The notes beneath the pieces were generated by a model. That model did not search any database. It saw nothing but the letters and a program-made list of their open reading frames with translations, and was not told where the DNA came from. A stretch of 64,000 nucleotides of DNA, taken from positions 1-64,000 of the forward strand of contig CAZLJE010000008.1 in NCBI GenBank assembly GCA_964559835.1, read 5' to 3'. Each line of letters begins with the position of its first letter. Position 1 is the first letter of the stretch. The DNA comes from DAISJI01 sp964559835 (GTDB lineage Bacteria; Acidobacteriota; Terriglobia; Terriglobales; Acidobacteriaceae). Shown here one piece after another: positions 1-10,163 of the stretch. A program made the position numbers and the translations under genes.

Positions 1-93
1 GTCGTAAGTCTTCCAAAGGTCTTCCGTGTAAATGACGGCATCCTTCGGGGGCGCCGCGACGTTTTCCGCGATGGTAGCTACTTCGGTGGCCAT
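1..93 (-). CDS. ABC transporter ATP-binding protein (N-terminal 31 residues only)
   Basis: Only the first 31 codons lie in the window; the gene runs off the left edge on the minus strand. The ATG is at 93-91 and the frame stays open to base 1. The end of the fragment, IYTEDLWKTYD, matches the beta-strand that opens MacB/LolD-type ABC ATPases, just upstream of the Walker A loop, which is not included. It follows the adaptor gene at 170-1549 after 76 bp on the same strand, the usual order of adaptor then ATPase in MacAB-type export systems. The family call rests on a short motif plus this neighbour; the exact subfamily cannot be told. Confidence 0.65.
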   Translation of the reverse strand, partial: MATEVATIAENVAAPPKDAVIYTEDLWKTYD

Positions 94-169
94 TCGGTCT
101 CCGCTACGATTGTCTTGCTGCTCGCTCAAACACGAACCCGTAAACTTGGACGCAGTTTCGCACGAAAGG

Positions 170-1549
170 TTAGGACTTCTCGTCCTCTTTCTTGGGCGCG
201 CTGTTGTCGATCTTCACCGAAGCGCCGTTGCGCAGCGTCCGGAGGACTTTGTAACTGCCGGTGACGATCTCGTCTCCGGGTTGAAGGCCTGACTTTACTT
301 CGATGTTCGTCGTACCGGTCACGCCGGTCTCGACTTTGCGGAATTCGGCTTTCTTATTCCTGATCACGAACACGCCCTGGATCTCTTCCTTGTCCTTCTT
401 CGTGTCCGCAGTCGCGGCCTGGACGGTGGTGGCGCCCTTCGGCTTCTGCTCCAGGTCACCCTTCTGTCGCACGGTCAGCGCCTGGATGGGAATGCTGACC
501 GCCTCTTTCACCGTGCTGGTCGTGATCTTCGCGGTGGATGACAATCCGGGGCGAAGGTTCTTCAGGTAGTCCGCCGAATCGTTCAGAGTGACGACGACCT
601 TGAAATCTTTGGCTTCCTGGCTGCCGGTCGTGACCTGCGAGGTCGACAGGCCGGAGGAGCGGATGATGGCGTTATTGCCGATCTCGCTCACGGTGCCATG
701 GAATACCTTCTTCGGCATGGCGTCGATGGTGACTTCGGCGGGCTGGCCGATCTTGACATTGACGATGTCCGTTTCGTCCACCTTCACTTCGGCGGTGATG
801 ATGGACATGTCGGCGACGGTCATTAGCGTACTGCCGGGGGAATTCTGAATACCCATGACCGCGGTCTCGCCTTCGCGAACGGGAAGGTTGGTGACGATAC
901 CGTCGTAGGGGGCGACATACTCGGTCTTGCTGAGCACGTCACTGGCACGGGTCAGAGACGCCTGGAACTGGCGGATGCGCTCGTTGTTGCTGGCGAGCTG
1001 AGCCTTGGCTTGGGCCGCGCGGGCCTTGTCGGTTTCGATGGTCGCGGCGGCGGCATCGTACGTGTTCTTTGCCTGATCGAACTGGGATTTCGGGATCAAC
1101 TGATCTTTATAGAGCTTGTCGGCGCGCTCGAAATCGAGCTTGGCGCGGTCGTAATCGGCCCTGGCACGCTCCAGTTCGGAGTTCGCGCTGCGCAAATTTG
1201 CTTCCTGCGCGATGGAGTCGGTGCGTGCCGACTCGAGTTGCGCTCTGGTGGCTGCGACGTCAGCGGCGGGTTGGATATTGTCGAGCAACACCAGCTTCTG
1301 GCCGGCTTTGACATATTCGCCCTCGTGGACGTACAACTTCACGATCTTGCCGATGCCGAGAGCGCCGATATTGGCGTAGTTCTTGGGCTTGATCTCACCG
1401 GAGGCGGTCACGGTGGAGGCGAGGTCTTCCTTGAGCACTCTGCCCGTCTGGACCGTCACCACGCCCTTGTTACTCTGGGAAACGGTAAAGCCAACAATTG
1501 CGAGCAGCAGGACCAGCACACCCGCGCCGATCAGTATCTTCTTCTTCAC
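170..1549 (-). CDS. Efflux periplasmic adaptor subunit (MacA/HlyD-like membrane fusion protein)
   Basis: A 459-residue membrane fusion protein that should link an inner-membrane ABC transporter to an outer-membrane channel. The N-terminus is KKKILIGAG followed by a hydrophobic anchor (about residues 5-25). A lipoyl-like half-motif comes next (IGKIVKLYVHEGEYVKAGQ), then a long Ala/Gln-rich coiled coil, the second lipoyl half (APYDGIVTNLPVREGE), and the beta-barrel and membrane-proximal domains. I chose the GTG at 1549 because GAGAGG sits just upstream (1555-1560) and the longer reading to 1804 adds low-complexity sequence with no homology. It is transcribed toward the ABC ATPase fragment at 1-93, with which it likely forms one operon. 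Substrate unknown. Confidence 0.85.
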   Translation of the reverse strand: MKKKILIGAGVLVLLLAIVGFTVSQSNKGVVTVQTGRVLKEDLASTVTASGEIKPKNYANIGALGIGKIVKLYVHEGEYVKAGQKLVLLDNIQPAADVAATRAQLESARTDSIAQEANLRSANSELERARADYDRAKLDFERADKLYKDQLIPKSQFDQAKNTYDAAAATIETDKARAAQAKAQLASNNERIRQFQASLTRASDVLSKTEYVAPYDGIVTNLPVREGETAVMGIQNSPGSTLMTVADMSIITAEVKVDETDIVNVKIGQPAEVTIDAMPKKVFHGTVSEIGNNAIIRSSGLSTSQVTTGSQEAKDFKVVVTLNDSADYLKNLRPGLSSTAKITTSTVKEAVSIPIQALTVRQKGDLEQKPKGATTVQAATADTKKDKEEIQGVFVIRNKKAEFRKVETGVTGTTNIEVKSGLQPGDEIVTGSYKVLRTLRNGASVKIDNSAPKKEDEKS

Positions 1550-1934
1550 ACTTGCCTCTCTACTGTGAGCACAGCAAAAAGATGACGCTCGAAATGCCCG
1601 CCTTCTTTCGTGGAATACGGCTGAAGGCGAAAAAAAGTTCCCGGACTGACGCCGGCGATAAACGCCGCCCGGATGGCGGAGGAGCCGAAGCCAGGTTGCG
1701 CTGGCCGGCAAGAAATGTGCGGCAATCCTGACAACGATTATAGACACCGTGGGGCGCAACTTGACTGCGTAAATGGGGGTTTTACGATTATTAACATGGG
1801 TCACGCGATGTGATTAATACGGCTTGGGTTATTGCGCAAAATGACGCGTCCCCGGGTCTCACGCCAAGTTGCTTTCAGGACGGCAACAACATAGAATTAA
1901 AACGCCCTACTTGTGTCTGAGGAGTCCAACCAAG
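1550..1934. other. Divergent intergenic region between adaptor and GWxTD genes
   Basis: About 385 bases separating the minus-strand adaptor gene from the plus-strand GWxTD gene. Apart from the promoter-like site at 1761-1788 I see no gene here; the open frames in it are low-quality extensions of the neighbouring genes. Confidence 0.5.
1761..1788 (+). promoter_or_regulatory. Candidate sigma-70-type promoter for the GWxTD gene
   Basis: TTGACT at 1761-1766 matches the -35 consensus at five of six bases. It is followed after 16 bases by TACGAT (1783-1788), a four-of-six match to the -10 box. The stretch is more AT-rich than its surroundings and lies about 150 bases before the ATG at 1935. This is a pattern match only. 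Confidence 0.3.
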
Positions 1935-3656
1935 ATGTCGTTGACAACGGTTTCCAGTAGAGCTCTCACCGTATTGGTGGCGGGCGCTGTGGTATCGGGC
2001 ACCCTCCTGTTCGCTCAAAGTGAGAAAGACAAGCCGAAACCGGACCAGAACCAGAACCAGGCCCAAGAACAGGACCCTCTTAAGCGTCCTCTGAGCGAGA
2101 AGCAGAAAAAGGCGCAGGGAAAGGCGCTGAAGACGGAAACTGGGAAGTTCTACCGCAAGTGGCTGGACGAGGACGTCCGCTGGATCATCAGCGACGAGGA
2201 AAAATCGGCGTTCAAGCAACTGAGCAACGACGAAGAACGCGATGCGTTCATCGAGAACTTCTGGCTGCGGCGTGACCCGACTCCCGACACCGCCGAGAAC
2301 GAATTCAAGGAAGAGCATTACCGCCGTATCGCCTACGCGAACGAGCACTTCGCCGCCGGTATCCCGGGTTGGAAGACAGACCGCGGCCGCATTTACATCA
2401 TGTACGGCAAGCCGGACGAGATTGATTCACACCCGAGCGGCGGTTTCTACCAGCGGCCGGCGGAAGAAGGCGGCGGGTCGACCTCGACCTACCCGTTCGA
2501 GACGTGGCGGTACCGATACCTGGAAGGCATCGGGCAGGAGATCATGATCGAGTTCGTCGATACGTGCATGTGTAACGAGTACCACATGTCACTCGATCGG
2601 TCGGAGAAGGACGCCCTGCTGAATGTTCCCGGGGCGGGTTTGACCGATATGGAATCGATGGGGCTGGCGAACAAGTCACAGCGGTTCACTGGAAACGGGA
2701 TCGAGCGTCTCGGTCCGTCACTATATGGCCAGAGCGCGCAGGACAACGAGTTCAACCGCCTGGAACAGTTTGCGAAATTGAATACGCCGCCTCCGGTGAA
2801 ATTCAAAGACCTGGAAGAAGTGGTCAGCCACAAGATCAGCATGAACCTGATGCCGTTCGACGTGCGCTGGGACTTCGTGCGGGTCACGTCGGACACGGTA
2901 CTGGTCCCGATCACAGTCCAGCTGAAGAACAAAGACATCACGTTCAACACGAAGGACGATGTGTCGAACGGGGTGGTGAATATCTTCGGCAGGCTGACGA
3001 CGCTTGCCGGCCGGGTGGCGCAGACGTTTGAGGACACGGTCTCGGTGAGCCAGCCAGCGGAATTGTTGCCGAAGATCCTCGACAACGACAACGTGTACTG
3101 GAAGGCGCTGCCGTTGCGTCCGGGGCGGTACCGCCTGGACCTGGTGCTGAAAGATGTGAACGGAGATCGCGTAGGCACCTGGAGCAAAGGCATCGTGGTA
3201 CCCGAGTTCACCGACGACAAACTGGCATCCTCGACGCTGATTCTGGCGGACATGATGGAGAAGGTGCCGAGCCGGCAGGTGGGAGCGGGGAACTTCGTCA
3301 TCGGCGATACGAAAGTGCGCCCACGCGTCGCCCCAGCCGACGGGAAACCAGCGACGTTCAAGCGCAATCAGCGGCTGAATTTCTGGATGCAGGTGTACAA
3401 CCTGGGGGTAGACGACAAGACGCATAAACCGTCGGCGGATGTCGAGTACGAGATCGTCAATCTGCAGACGAACAAACCGGTAGTGAAGTCGGAAGAATCG
3501 ACGTCACAGATCAGCTCTGCCAGTGAGCAGGTCACGTTGCAAAAGAGCCTGTCGCTGGCGTCAGTCCCGCCGGGAACCTATCGCATCACAATCAAGGTGA
3601 CCGACAACCTGACGAAGCAGACGATCAATCCTTCGGCCTCGTTCCAGGTCGAGTAA
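1935..3656 (+). CDS. GWxTD domain-containing protein
   Basis: A 573-residue secreted protein. Residues 1-28 look like a signal peptide (hydrophobic core VLVAGAVVSGTLLFA), followed by a Lys/Gln/Asn-rich linker. The family signature GWKTDRGRIYI, inside the motif that ends YGKPDEIDSHP, is clear around residues 150-170. C-terminal beta-rich domains follow. GWxTD proteins are abundant in Acidobacteriota and some Bacteroidota-like lineages, and their biochemical function is not established. The ATG at 1935 was preferred over the upstream start at 1869 because it begins the signal peptide directly and has a GAGGAG-like site 11 bases upstream. It is followed on the same strand by another secreted protein gene after 46 bp. 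Confidence 0.85.
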   Translation: MSLTTVSSRALTVLVAGAVVSGTLLFAQSEKDKPKPDQNQNQAQEQDPLKRPLSEKQKKAQGKALKTETGKFYRKWLDEDVRWIISDEEKSAFKQLSNDEERDAFIENFWLRRDPTPDTAENEFKEEHYRRIAYANEHFAAGIPGWKTDRGRIYIMYGKPDEIDSHPSGGFYQRPAEEGGGSTSTYPFETWRYRYLEGIGQEIMIEFVDTCMCNEYHMSLDRSEKDALLNVPGAGLTDMESMGLANKSQRFTGNGIERLGPSLYGQSAQDNEFNRLEQFAKLNTPPPVKFKDLEEVVSHKISMNLMPFDVRWDFVRVTSDTVLVPITVQLKNKDITFNTKDDVSNGVVNIFGRLTTLAGRVAQTFEDTVSVSQPAELLPKILDNDNVYWKALPLRPGRYRLDLVLKDVNGDRVGTWSKGIVVPEFTDDKLASSTLILADMMEKVPSRQVGAGNFVIGDTKVRPRVAPADGKPATFKRNQRLNFWMQVYNLGVDDKTHKPSADVEYEIVNLQTNKPVVKSEESTSQISSASEQVTLQKSLSLASVPPGTYRITIKVTDNLTKQTINPSASFQVE

Positions 3657-3702
3657 AGCTAGCCGCCTGGGCAGGTCCACTCCACGGGGGGAGGTGGGAA
3701 AT

Positions 3703-5382
3703 ATGGGCCGAAAGCTCGGATACATGGTGCTGGTAATGGCGCTGGCGATTCCCGCGTCGGCCACCGGTAAGCCGGGCACCATATCAGGTTTCGTGCGGAA
3801 CTCCGCCGGCAATCCCCAGATGGGCGCGGTGGTGGAGATTTTCGCGCATGCCCTTCAGCCGCGCACAGTGTTCACCGACGCGCGCGGCCACTACGCCGCG
3901 AACGGATTGGAACCAGGGACCTACTACGTAAAAGTGTCAGCTCCCACATTCCTGCCCTCGATGAGGGAGAACATCAGCCTGCATTCGGGTGCGGCGGTGC
4001 TGGTGAACGTCACGCTGAGCACGCTGTTCGAAGCGATTCAAATGCTTCCGGGGGCACGCAACGGTGCGGACGATGAAGGCTGGAAATGGACGCTGCGGTC
4101 GGTGGCGAACCGTCCCATCCTGCGCGTACTAGACGGCAGTCCGGTGTTAGTGGAACAAGGCGGCGACCGCGCGTTGAAGGCGCGTGTAGCTTTTGTCGCG
4201 GGCGGCGTCGCGGACGGGTTCGGAAGCGCCGGAGAAATGAGTACGAACTTCGGGTTCGAGCGGTCGCTGTTCACCGCCGGAACGCTGTCGTTCAGCGGTA
4301 ATGTCGGATACGGCGGCGGCCCGCAGAACGGAGTATTGCGCGCCTCCTATTCGCACAAGATGGCGAATGGGTCGACGCCGGAACTGTCGCTCACGGTGCG
4401 GCACTTCGCCAATCCGGACCTCGGCGACCGTCTCCCCGCAATGCAGGCGATGAGCGTCCGGCTCTCGGATTCGATGAATGTTGCCGACGCGATCGGACTG
4501 CGCTTCGGCACGGAATACCAGATGGTCCAGTTCGTCGGGCACGCCAGTACGGTCAAGCCGTTCGGCGCCGTCGATGTACATTTCTCGCCGAACACGGTGC
4601 TCAGCTACCAGTTCGCGAGCGCCGAGCCGAACATGATGGCGGGGAAGGGATTCGATTCGGCGGCGATGGACCTTGGGCAATCCGGGCCGCGGATCTCGCT
4701 GGTGGACCGCAATGCGGTCATGGAGAAGGCTCGCCACCAGGAGCTGGCGCTGTCGCAGCGCGTTGGCAACTCGAATTTCCAGGTGGCCGGCTACTTCGAT
4801 CACATCAGCAACACGGCCCTCACCGGGGTGGGCGACCTGGACGGTCCGATGGCAGAGTTGCTCCCTGACCTGTATTCGGGCACGTTTACGTATAACGCGG
4901 GCGAGCTTGATACGGAAGGGCTCCGCGCCGTCGCCGAACACAAGTTTTCGCCAGCGCTGACGGTAAGTGCGACGTATGCATTCGGTGGCGCGCTGGATGT
5001 GAACGGCAGCGATATGCGCATGCGCGGGTTGCGTCCGCTGGTCAAGCAGGAATTGCGGCAATCGCTGGGGCTTAAGTTCTCAGGCACCGCGCCGAAATCG
5101 CACACGCAATGGGCGGCGTCGTACCGCCTGACGAACCAGAAGTCGTTGACGCCGGTGGACCTGTTCGACTCGTCGCCCGGGCGTGTCGATCCGTACCTGA
5201 ACTTCTTTATCCGACAGCCTCTGCCTGCGACCAGCTTCCTGCCGGCAAAGATGGAGGCTTTGATCGATCTGCGGAACCTCGTCGCGCAAGGGTACGTGCC
5301 GGTGATCGGCCGCGATGGGCGGACGCTGTACCTGGTGCAGTCGGCGCGGTCGGTACGCGGCGGACTGGCATTCGTGTTCTAG
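3703..5382 (+). CDS. Secreted carboxypeptidase-regulatory-like domain protein, beta-rich
   Basis: A 559-residue protein with a signal peptide (residues 1-22, MGRKLGYMVLVMALAIPASA). A carboxypeptidase-regulatory-like (Ig-fold) domain follows at about residues 25-110, with the pattern TISGFVRNSAGNPQMGAVV...TDARGHYAANGLEPGTYYVKV. The remaining roughly 430 residues are alternating polar/hydrophobic strands ending in Phe (LAFVF), like an outer-membrane beta-barrel; a final aromatic residue is typical of such barrels. No TonB box or plug is evident. The ATG at 3703 has a strong GGGGGGAGG site just upstream, better than the GTG at 3694. It probably shares an operon with the GWxTD gene and ends at the terminator at 5411-5437. 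Specific role unknown. Confidence 0.7.
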   Translation: MGRKLGYMVLVMALAIPASATGKPGTISGFVRNSAGNPQMGAVVEIFAHALQPRTVFTDARGHYAANGLEPGTYYVKVSAPTFLPSMRENISLHSGAAVLVNVTLSTLFEAIQMLPGARNGADDEGWKWTLRSVANRPILRVLDGSPVLVEQGGDRALKARVAFVAGGVADGFGSAGEMSTNFGFERSLFTAGTLSFSGNVGYGGGPQNGVLRASYSHKMANGSTPELSLTVRHFANPDLGDRLPAMQAMSVRLSDSMNVADAIGLRFGTEYQMVQFVGHASTVKPFGAVDVHFSPNTVLSYQFASAEPNMMAGKGFDSAAMDLGQSGPRISLVDRNAVMEKARHQELALSQRVGNSNFQVAGYFDHISNTALTGVGDLDGPMAELLPDLYSGTFTYNAGELDTEGLRAVAEHKFSPALTVSATYAFGGALDVNGSDMRMRGLRPLVKQELRQSLGLKFSGTAPKSHTQWAASYRLTNQKSLTPVDLFDSSPGRVDPYLNFFIRQPLPATSFLPAKMEALIDLRNLVAQGYVPVIGRDGRTLYLVQSARSVRGGLAFVF

Positions 5383-5410
5383 GTGTTTCAGCGATTTCGT
5401 TGTGAAATGA

Positions 5411-5437
5411 AAACGCCCCGCACTGTGCGGGGCGTTT
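5411..5437. terminator. Bidirectional rho-independent terminator
   Basis: A perfect 12-bp stem with a 3-base loop: AAACGCCCCGCA, CTG, TGCGGGGCGTTT. The stem is flanked by A and T runs on its two sides, so it can work for both strands. It lies between the 3' end of the plus-strand gene ending at 5382 and the 3' end of the minus-strand gene ending at 5453, exactly where a shared terminator is expected. Confidence 0.85.
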
Positions 5438-5452
5438 CGTCTGCCATTCGAG

Positions 5453-5659
5453 TTAGATGGTGCGGATGTCAGCCGGAGTAATGCGCGCGACAGTGACATG
5501 GTCGCCCCCGGCCGGTAACACGACGACAACTGATCGCTGTGCTTGTACGGTGCCACCAATGGCATCGGACACGGATACATGTTCGTGAAGCTCGACGCTG
5601 CGATCAGGTTGCTGCGCGGCTTTCGCCGTTGAAGAATCGAAAACGACCCAACGTTTCAT
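5453..5659 (-). CDS. Small hypothetical protein (68 aa)
   Basis: A 68-residue protein starting MKRWVVFDSSTAKAAQ. It has no signal peptide and is rich in Val and Asp; the C-terminal half reads like a short beta-rich fold (QRSVVVVLPAGGDHVTVARI). The ATG at 5659-5657 has GGAG five bases upstream, and the gene ends next to the shared terminator at 5411-5437. Both points favour a real gene over the longer 122-residue reading. I do not recognise a family. Confidence 0.6.
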   Translation of the reverse strand: MKRWVVFDSSTAKAAQQPDRSVELHEHVSVSDAIGGTVQAQRSVVVVLPAGGDHVTVARITPADIRTI

Positions 5660-5865
5660 GAACGCTCCAGGTCGAAGAGGCGCACGCAGAATACAAGACG
5701 TTGGATGCAGACCAGGCGCGCTGCGCTGTTCACGACAAGGAGCGGCAGGAGCGCGAGCGACCAGCGCTCGAACTGTGTACGTCAGCGCCGCACAAATGCC
5801 GCGGTTGCTGAGAGCGCACACGGTTTGTTACACTGAACCAGCCACTTCTTTTTCCCTTCAAAAGT

Positions 5866-6785
<920 letters not shown>

Positions 6786-8432
6786 ATGTGCCTACCGCCG
6801 ACGCGTGTGAAGCTCACAACGCCGGTCGCGCTACTGGCGGGAGTTGCGGCTCCAACGCTGGCGCCCGCAGCAGGCGCAGCGAGTCCGCCCAACAACAAAG
6901 GTCCGGCTGCGAGAACGAACCCCTCTCCGGCAAACAATGCGGTGGTGTCGAAGAGCAAGCCCTCTTCATCGCCACTCGTCGTTGCTGATACTGCCGCTCA
7001 GGCGAAGTCTGGACCAATCACGTCGGAGAGTGCACCGCGCAGCAAAGGCAAAGCAACGACCGCCGCAGTTCCTGTGCCAGGAATCGCGGCCGCATCGATC
7101 ACTTCGCTGGGAGCATTCCTCTGGTTTGCGATGGCAATGGGAGCACTGTCGTTGCTCACTCCGTGCGTCTTCCCAATGATGCCTATCACAGTCAGTTACT
7201 TTTCGAACCACGGTTCGGGATCGCGTCGCGGTGCCGTGCTGCACGCGCCGACTTACGGAATCGGCATCATCCTGACCTTCACCGCGCTCGGGCTGGCGCT
7301 GGCGTTAATGTTTGGCGCTGGTGGCGTGAATCAACTCGCGGCGAATCCGTGGGTCAACCTGCTGATCACCGCAATCTTCTTTGCATTCGCGTTCTCGCTC
7401 TTTGGCGCCTACTTCATCCAGGTCCCAGCCGGGCTGATGAACCGGATCGACTCGCTCACCCGCAGTCAAGAAGGCAGCCGTATCGTCGGCGCCCTTCTGA
7501 TGGGCGGCACCTTCACCCTCACATCGTTCACATGCACTGCGCCGTTCGTGGGGACTTTGCTGGTCATGGCGGCGCAAGGGAACTGGCTCTGGCCGTTAAT
7601 GGGAATGCTGGCCTATTCCACAGTCTTTGCGCTGCCGTTCTTCGTGCTGGCGCTAGCCCCACAGTTGATGTCGCAGCTCCCGCGCGCTGGCGGCTGGATG
7701 AACTCGGTCAAGGTCGTCATGGGGTTCCTGGAAATCGCCGCGGCGATGAAGTTCCTCTCCAACGCCGACCTGGTCTGGCGCTGGGGCATCTTTACGCGCG
7801 AAGTCGTGCTGGCGGTCTGGATCGCCTGCGGCATTGTGGTTGTGCTGTACATCTTCGGTCTCTTCCGCTTCGAGCACGACTCGAAGGTCGAACACGTCGG
7901 AGCGCTGCGGCTGGCGACCGCAGTCACGTTTCTGGCTGTCACCATCGCGCTGGTGCCTGGGTTGTTCGGCAAGCGATTGGGCGAACTGGATTCGTTCCTG
8001 CCGCCGGCAACGGCCGAACTGGCGACGTCGGGCACCGCACAGGCGTCCAGCGGCGAATTGAAGTGGATCCTCAACGACTACGACGCCGCTCGGGACCAGG
8101 CCGCGCGCGAGCAGAAGCTGGTGTTCATCGACTTCACTGGATACACGTGTACCAATTGCCGGTGGATGGAAGCCAACATCTTTCCCAAGCCGGAGGTGAA
8201 GTCGGAACTGGAGAAGTTCGTAACGGTGCGTCTTTACACGGACGGCGCGGGCGCGATCTACGAAAAACAACAGAAGATGCAGCAGGAAAAGTTCGGCACC
8301 GTCGCCCTCCCGCTTTATGCCATCGTGCGGCCGGACGGAACATCCATCGTTACCTTTCCCGGCCTGACGCGTGATCCGGCCGAGTTTGTCAGTTTTCTGC
8401 AACGCGGCCGATCTGCACCCTCTGGGAGTTAA
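6786..8432 (+). CDS. DsbD/CcdA-like thiol:disulfide interchange protein, apparently lacking the N-terminal DsbD-alpha domain
   Basis: A protein of up to 548 residues. Residues 1-95 are an Ala/Pro/Ser/Lys-rich, linker-like stretch. About eight membrane segments follow, with the two conserved membrane cysteines of CcdA/DsbD (SLLTPCVFPMMP and TSFTCTAPFVG). The C-terminal thioredoxin-like domain has the active site YTCTNCRWME. DsbD passes electrons from cytoplasmic thioredoxin to periplasmic thiol partners. The N-terminal immunoglobulin-like domain seen in full-length DsbD is missing. The frame opens only one base from the integrase start, with no ribosome-binding site, so the 5' end was probably removed when the neighbouring element arrived. 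Whether the gene is expressed is unclear. Confidence 0.75.
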   Translation: MCLPPTRVKLTTPVALLAGVAAPTLAPAAGAASPPNNKGPAARTNPSPANNAVVSKSKPSSSPLVVADTAAQAKSGPITSESAPRSKGKATTAAVPVPGIAAASITSLGAFLWFAMAMGALSLLTPCVFPMMPITVSYFSNHGSGSRRGAVLHAPTYGIGIILTFTALGLALALMFGAGGVNQLAANPWVNLLITAIFFAFAFSLFGAYFIQVPAGLMNRIDSLTRSQEGSRIVGALLMGGTFTLTSFTCTAPFVGTLLVMAAQGNWLWPLMGMLAYSTVFALPFFVLALAPQLMSQLPRAGGWMNSVKVVMGFLEIAAAMKFLSNADLVWRWGIFTREVVLAVWIACGIVVVLYIFGLFRFEHDSKVEHVGALRLATAVTFLAVTIALVPGLFGKRLGELDSFLPPATAELATSGTAQASSGELKWILNDYDAARDQAAREQKLVFIDFTGYTCTNCRWMEANIFPKPEVKSELEKFVTVRLYTDGAGAIYEKQQKMQQEKFGTVALPLYAIVRPDGTSIVTFPGLTRDPAEFVSFLQRGRSAPSGS

Positions 8433-8503
8433 GTTATGCGGGCGCACACGTTCATTCTCTTGTTCCTGGGTTTTGCTGGCATCGTCGACTGGGGAATACT
8501 CCG

Positions 8504-8752
8504 GTGAGCGATGCCAGGCGAGCCAGCAGCTTTGCCGCCTTGTCCCGAATGATCGGGAACACGCCCCTGTTTGCAATCGAGTTCCGCTTTTGTGAGCAGA
8601 AGAGGATCATCTTCGCTAAATGCGAGCAGATGAACCTGACCGGTAGCATCAAGGACCGGATGGCGCTGCAAATCGTGCGTCGCGCATATGCGGAAGGGAA
8701 GATCAAGCCCGGCGACACCATCGCCTCGCGAAAGACACAACTAGTGTCGTGA
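8504..8752 (+). pseudogene. Cysteine synthase (PLP-dependent, CysK/CysM family) N-terminal fragment
   Basis: Residues 10-75 carry the start of a cysteine synthase: LSRMIGNTPLFAIEF, then NLTGSIKDRMALQIV with the PLP-binding lysine in SIKDR. The enzyme normally has about 300 residues. Here the homology stops at GKIKPGDTI, just before the expected SGNTG loop, and the frame ends 10 codons later. The fragment must be inactive. It follows the dsbD-like gene after about 70 bp. A short in-frame tail from 8753 to 8841 (ending ELATSGIAIVN) could be the 3' end of another broken gene; I cannot assign it. Confidence 0.75.
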
Positions 8753-8858
8753 TCACACCTAAGCCGAACCGTTTCCACATTCGCGCCTCTCATCCGTTCG
8801 CCGCGGAACTCGCCACCAGTGGCATCGCCATCGTGAATTGATGATCGCAGCTGGGTTG

Positions 8859-10163
8859 TCAATCTTCTTCGGGAATCCCTTCTGGCAGGCCGGCTGTTGA
8901 GGCCGTTCTCATCTTCTTCAGAGTCTGCAGGTCAGTCAAGACTACCTGCCACGCACGCGGGTCCCTCTTGGTAATAATTGGGGCATTGGGATCGGAGTAG
9001 TACTTCAACAAATCCCGGCGCAGGCCTCGGGAAACAACTCTGTCGGGCTTCGAAACAATTTGGTGAAGGAGCCGCGCGTAGGTCGTGTCCGTAAGCGGAT
9101 AACCGCCCGGTTTCACTGCTTCCCCGGTATCGAGATCACGATTGACTAAGAACAAGACATTTCGCGTTCGGAGGTCATTTAATAATTGCTCAAACACATT
9201 CACGGCTTGGTTCACGCTACGGATGTATAACTCCTCCGTTTCCGAATTGGGGAGTTTGATTGCCAGGTCGGAGATGGCGCCGATCTTCGGAATGATCCTT
9301 ACCAGAACAGCGAGAACGTGAGATCCAAAGCCTGGCCGGTTAAAGGGGTGTTTCGAATAGCCTTGGTAGTCCACATTTGAGAGCCGATGGGCAAATATCT
9401 GATAGGCATCGTCATTGCGATCGGGAAGAAAGTGCGCACCATGCAAAACCACTTCGGCGCCCGCGAAAGCTGGAATAAAGTTCCTCACGGAAGTCCGATA
9501 ACTTTTCAGCACTGGAGCAAATCTCGGCCCGCTGAACTCGTGAACATCGATGCTGTAAATCTGCAGGAATCCGCGCTCGAGCAACCTGGGTGGAACCTTA
9601 AATCCGATGTGCCGCATGTAAGCAGGTGGAGCGAAAATTTCCTTGCTTAGCTGCCCGATGTCGAACGCAAATTCAGTGCGAATATGATCATGTGGGCTGT
9701 CGGCATAAGTCACCTCACGTCCCAACTTGTGCTCGAGCTTGGGGAATTCGACTCCGGTGGCTGGATTGACCGCGCGTGAGTGGCCGATAGAGTCTCCGAC
9801 GTAGTGGGAGAGAGCGCCTATCGCGAAAGCATATTCATTGACGTCACGCGCATTGCGAAACAGGTTGACGATGAAATCTCCGCTTCGGACGTAATGTGTC
9901 AAATTGCTGAAAAAGCGTTTGCCAAAAGGGTAATAGCCCATGTCCTGGATGACGCATCCGCCATAAGCGTAAGCGTGGGCTTCTCGAAGTTGAGCTGGAC
10001 TGGAGGAAGGGAATCGTTCAAGAAGAAGCGGCCGAATGGCGTCAGACCATGCGAGATCGACCAGTTCCTCGTGAGTGAAGACCGAGTACGCGCCGAGCGA
10101 TTGCGCCGTCGCGAACAGCCAAACGAACAACAAGGCTAGCGAGCGCGGGCGAATCATGTCCAT
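8859..10163 (-). CDS. Zinc-dependent phospholipase C-like secreted protein
   Basis: A 434-residue protein with a signal peptide (ALLFVWLFATAQSLGAYS). The N-terminal part has the pattern of the zinc-dependent phospholipase C/S1-P1 nuclease fold: FTHEELVDLAW, IGALSHYVGDSIGHS and SPHDHIRTEF, giving His/Asp residues suitable as metal ligands. About 200 C-terminal residues are specific to this protein. These proteins are often annotated as zinc-dependent phospholipase C in Acidobacteriota without proof of activity. The ATG at 10163 opens the signal peptide; another lies at 10157. No strong ribosome-binding site is seen. It stands alone, convergent with the fragments upstream of 8859. Confidence 0.7.
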   Translation of the reverse strand: MDMIRPRSLALLFVWLFATAQSLGAYSVFTHEELVDLAWSDAIRPLLLERFPSSSPAQLREAHAYAYGGCVIQDMGYYPFGKRFFSNLTHYVRSGDFIVNLFRNARDVNEYAFAIGALSHYVGDSIGHSRAVNPATGVEFPKLEHKLGREVTYADSPHDHIRTEFAFDIGQLSKEIFAPPAYMRHIGFKVPPRLLERGFLQIYSIDVHEFSGPRFAPVLKSYRTSVRNFIPAFAGAEVVLHGAHFLPDRNDDAYQIFAHRLSNVDYQGYSKHPFNRPGFGSHVLAVLVRIIPKIGAISDLAIKLPNSETEELYIRSVNQAVNVFEQLLNDLRTRNVLFLVNRDLDTGEAVKPGGYPLTDTTYARLLHQIVSKPDRVVSRGLRRDLLKYYSDPNAPIITKRDPRAWQVVLTDLQTLKKMRTASTAGLPEGIPEED

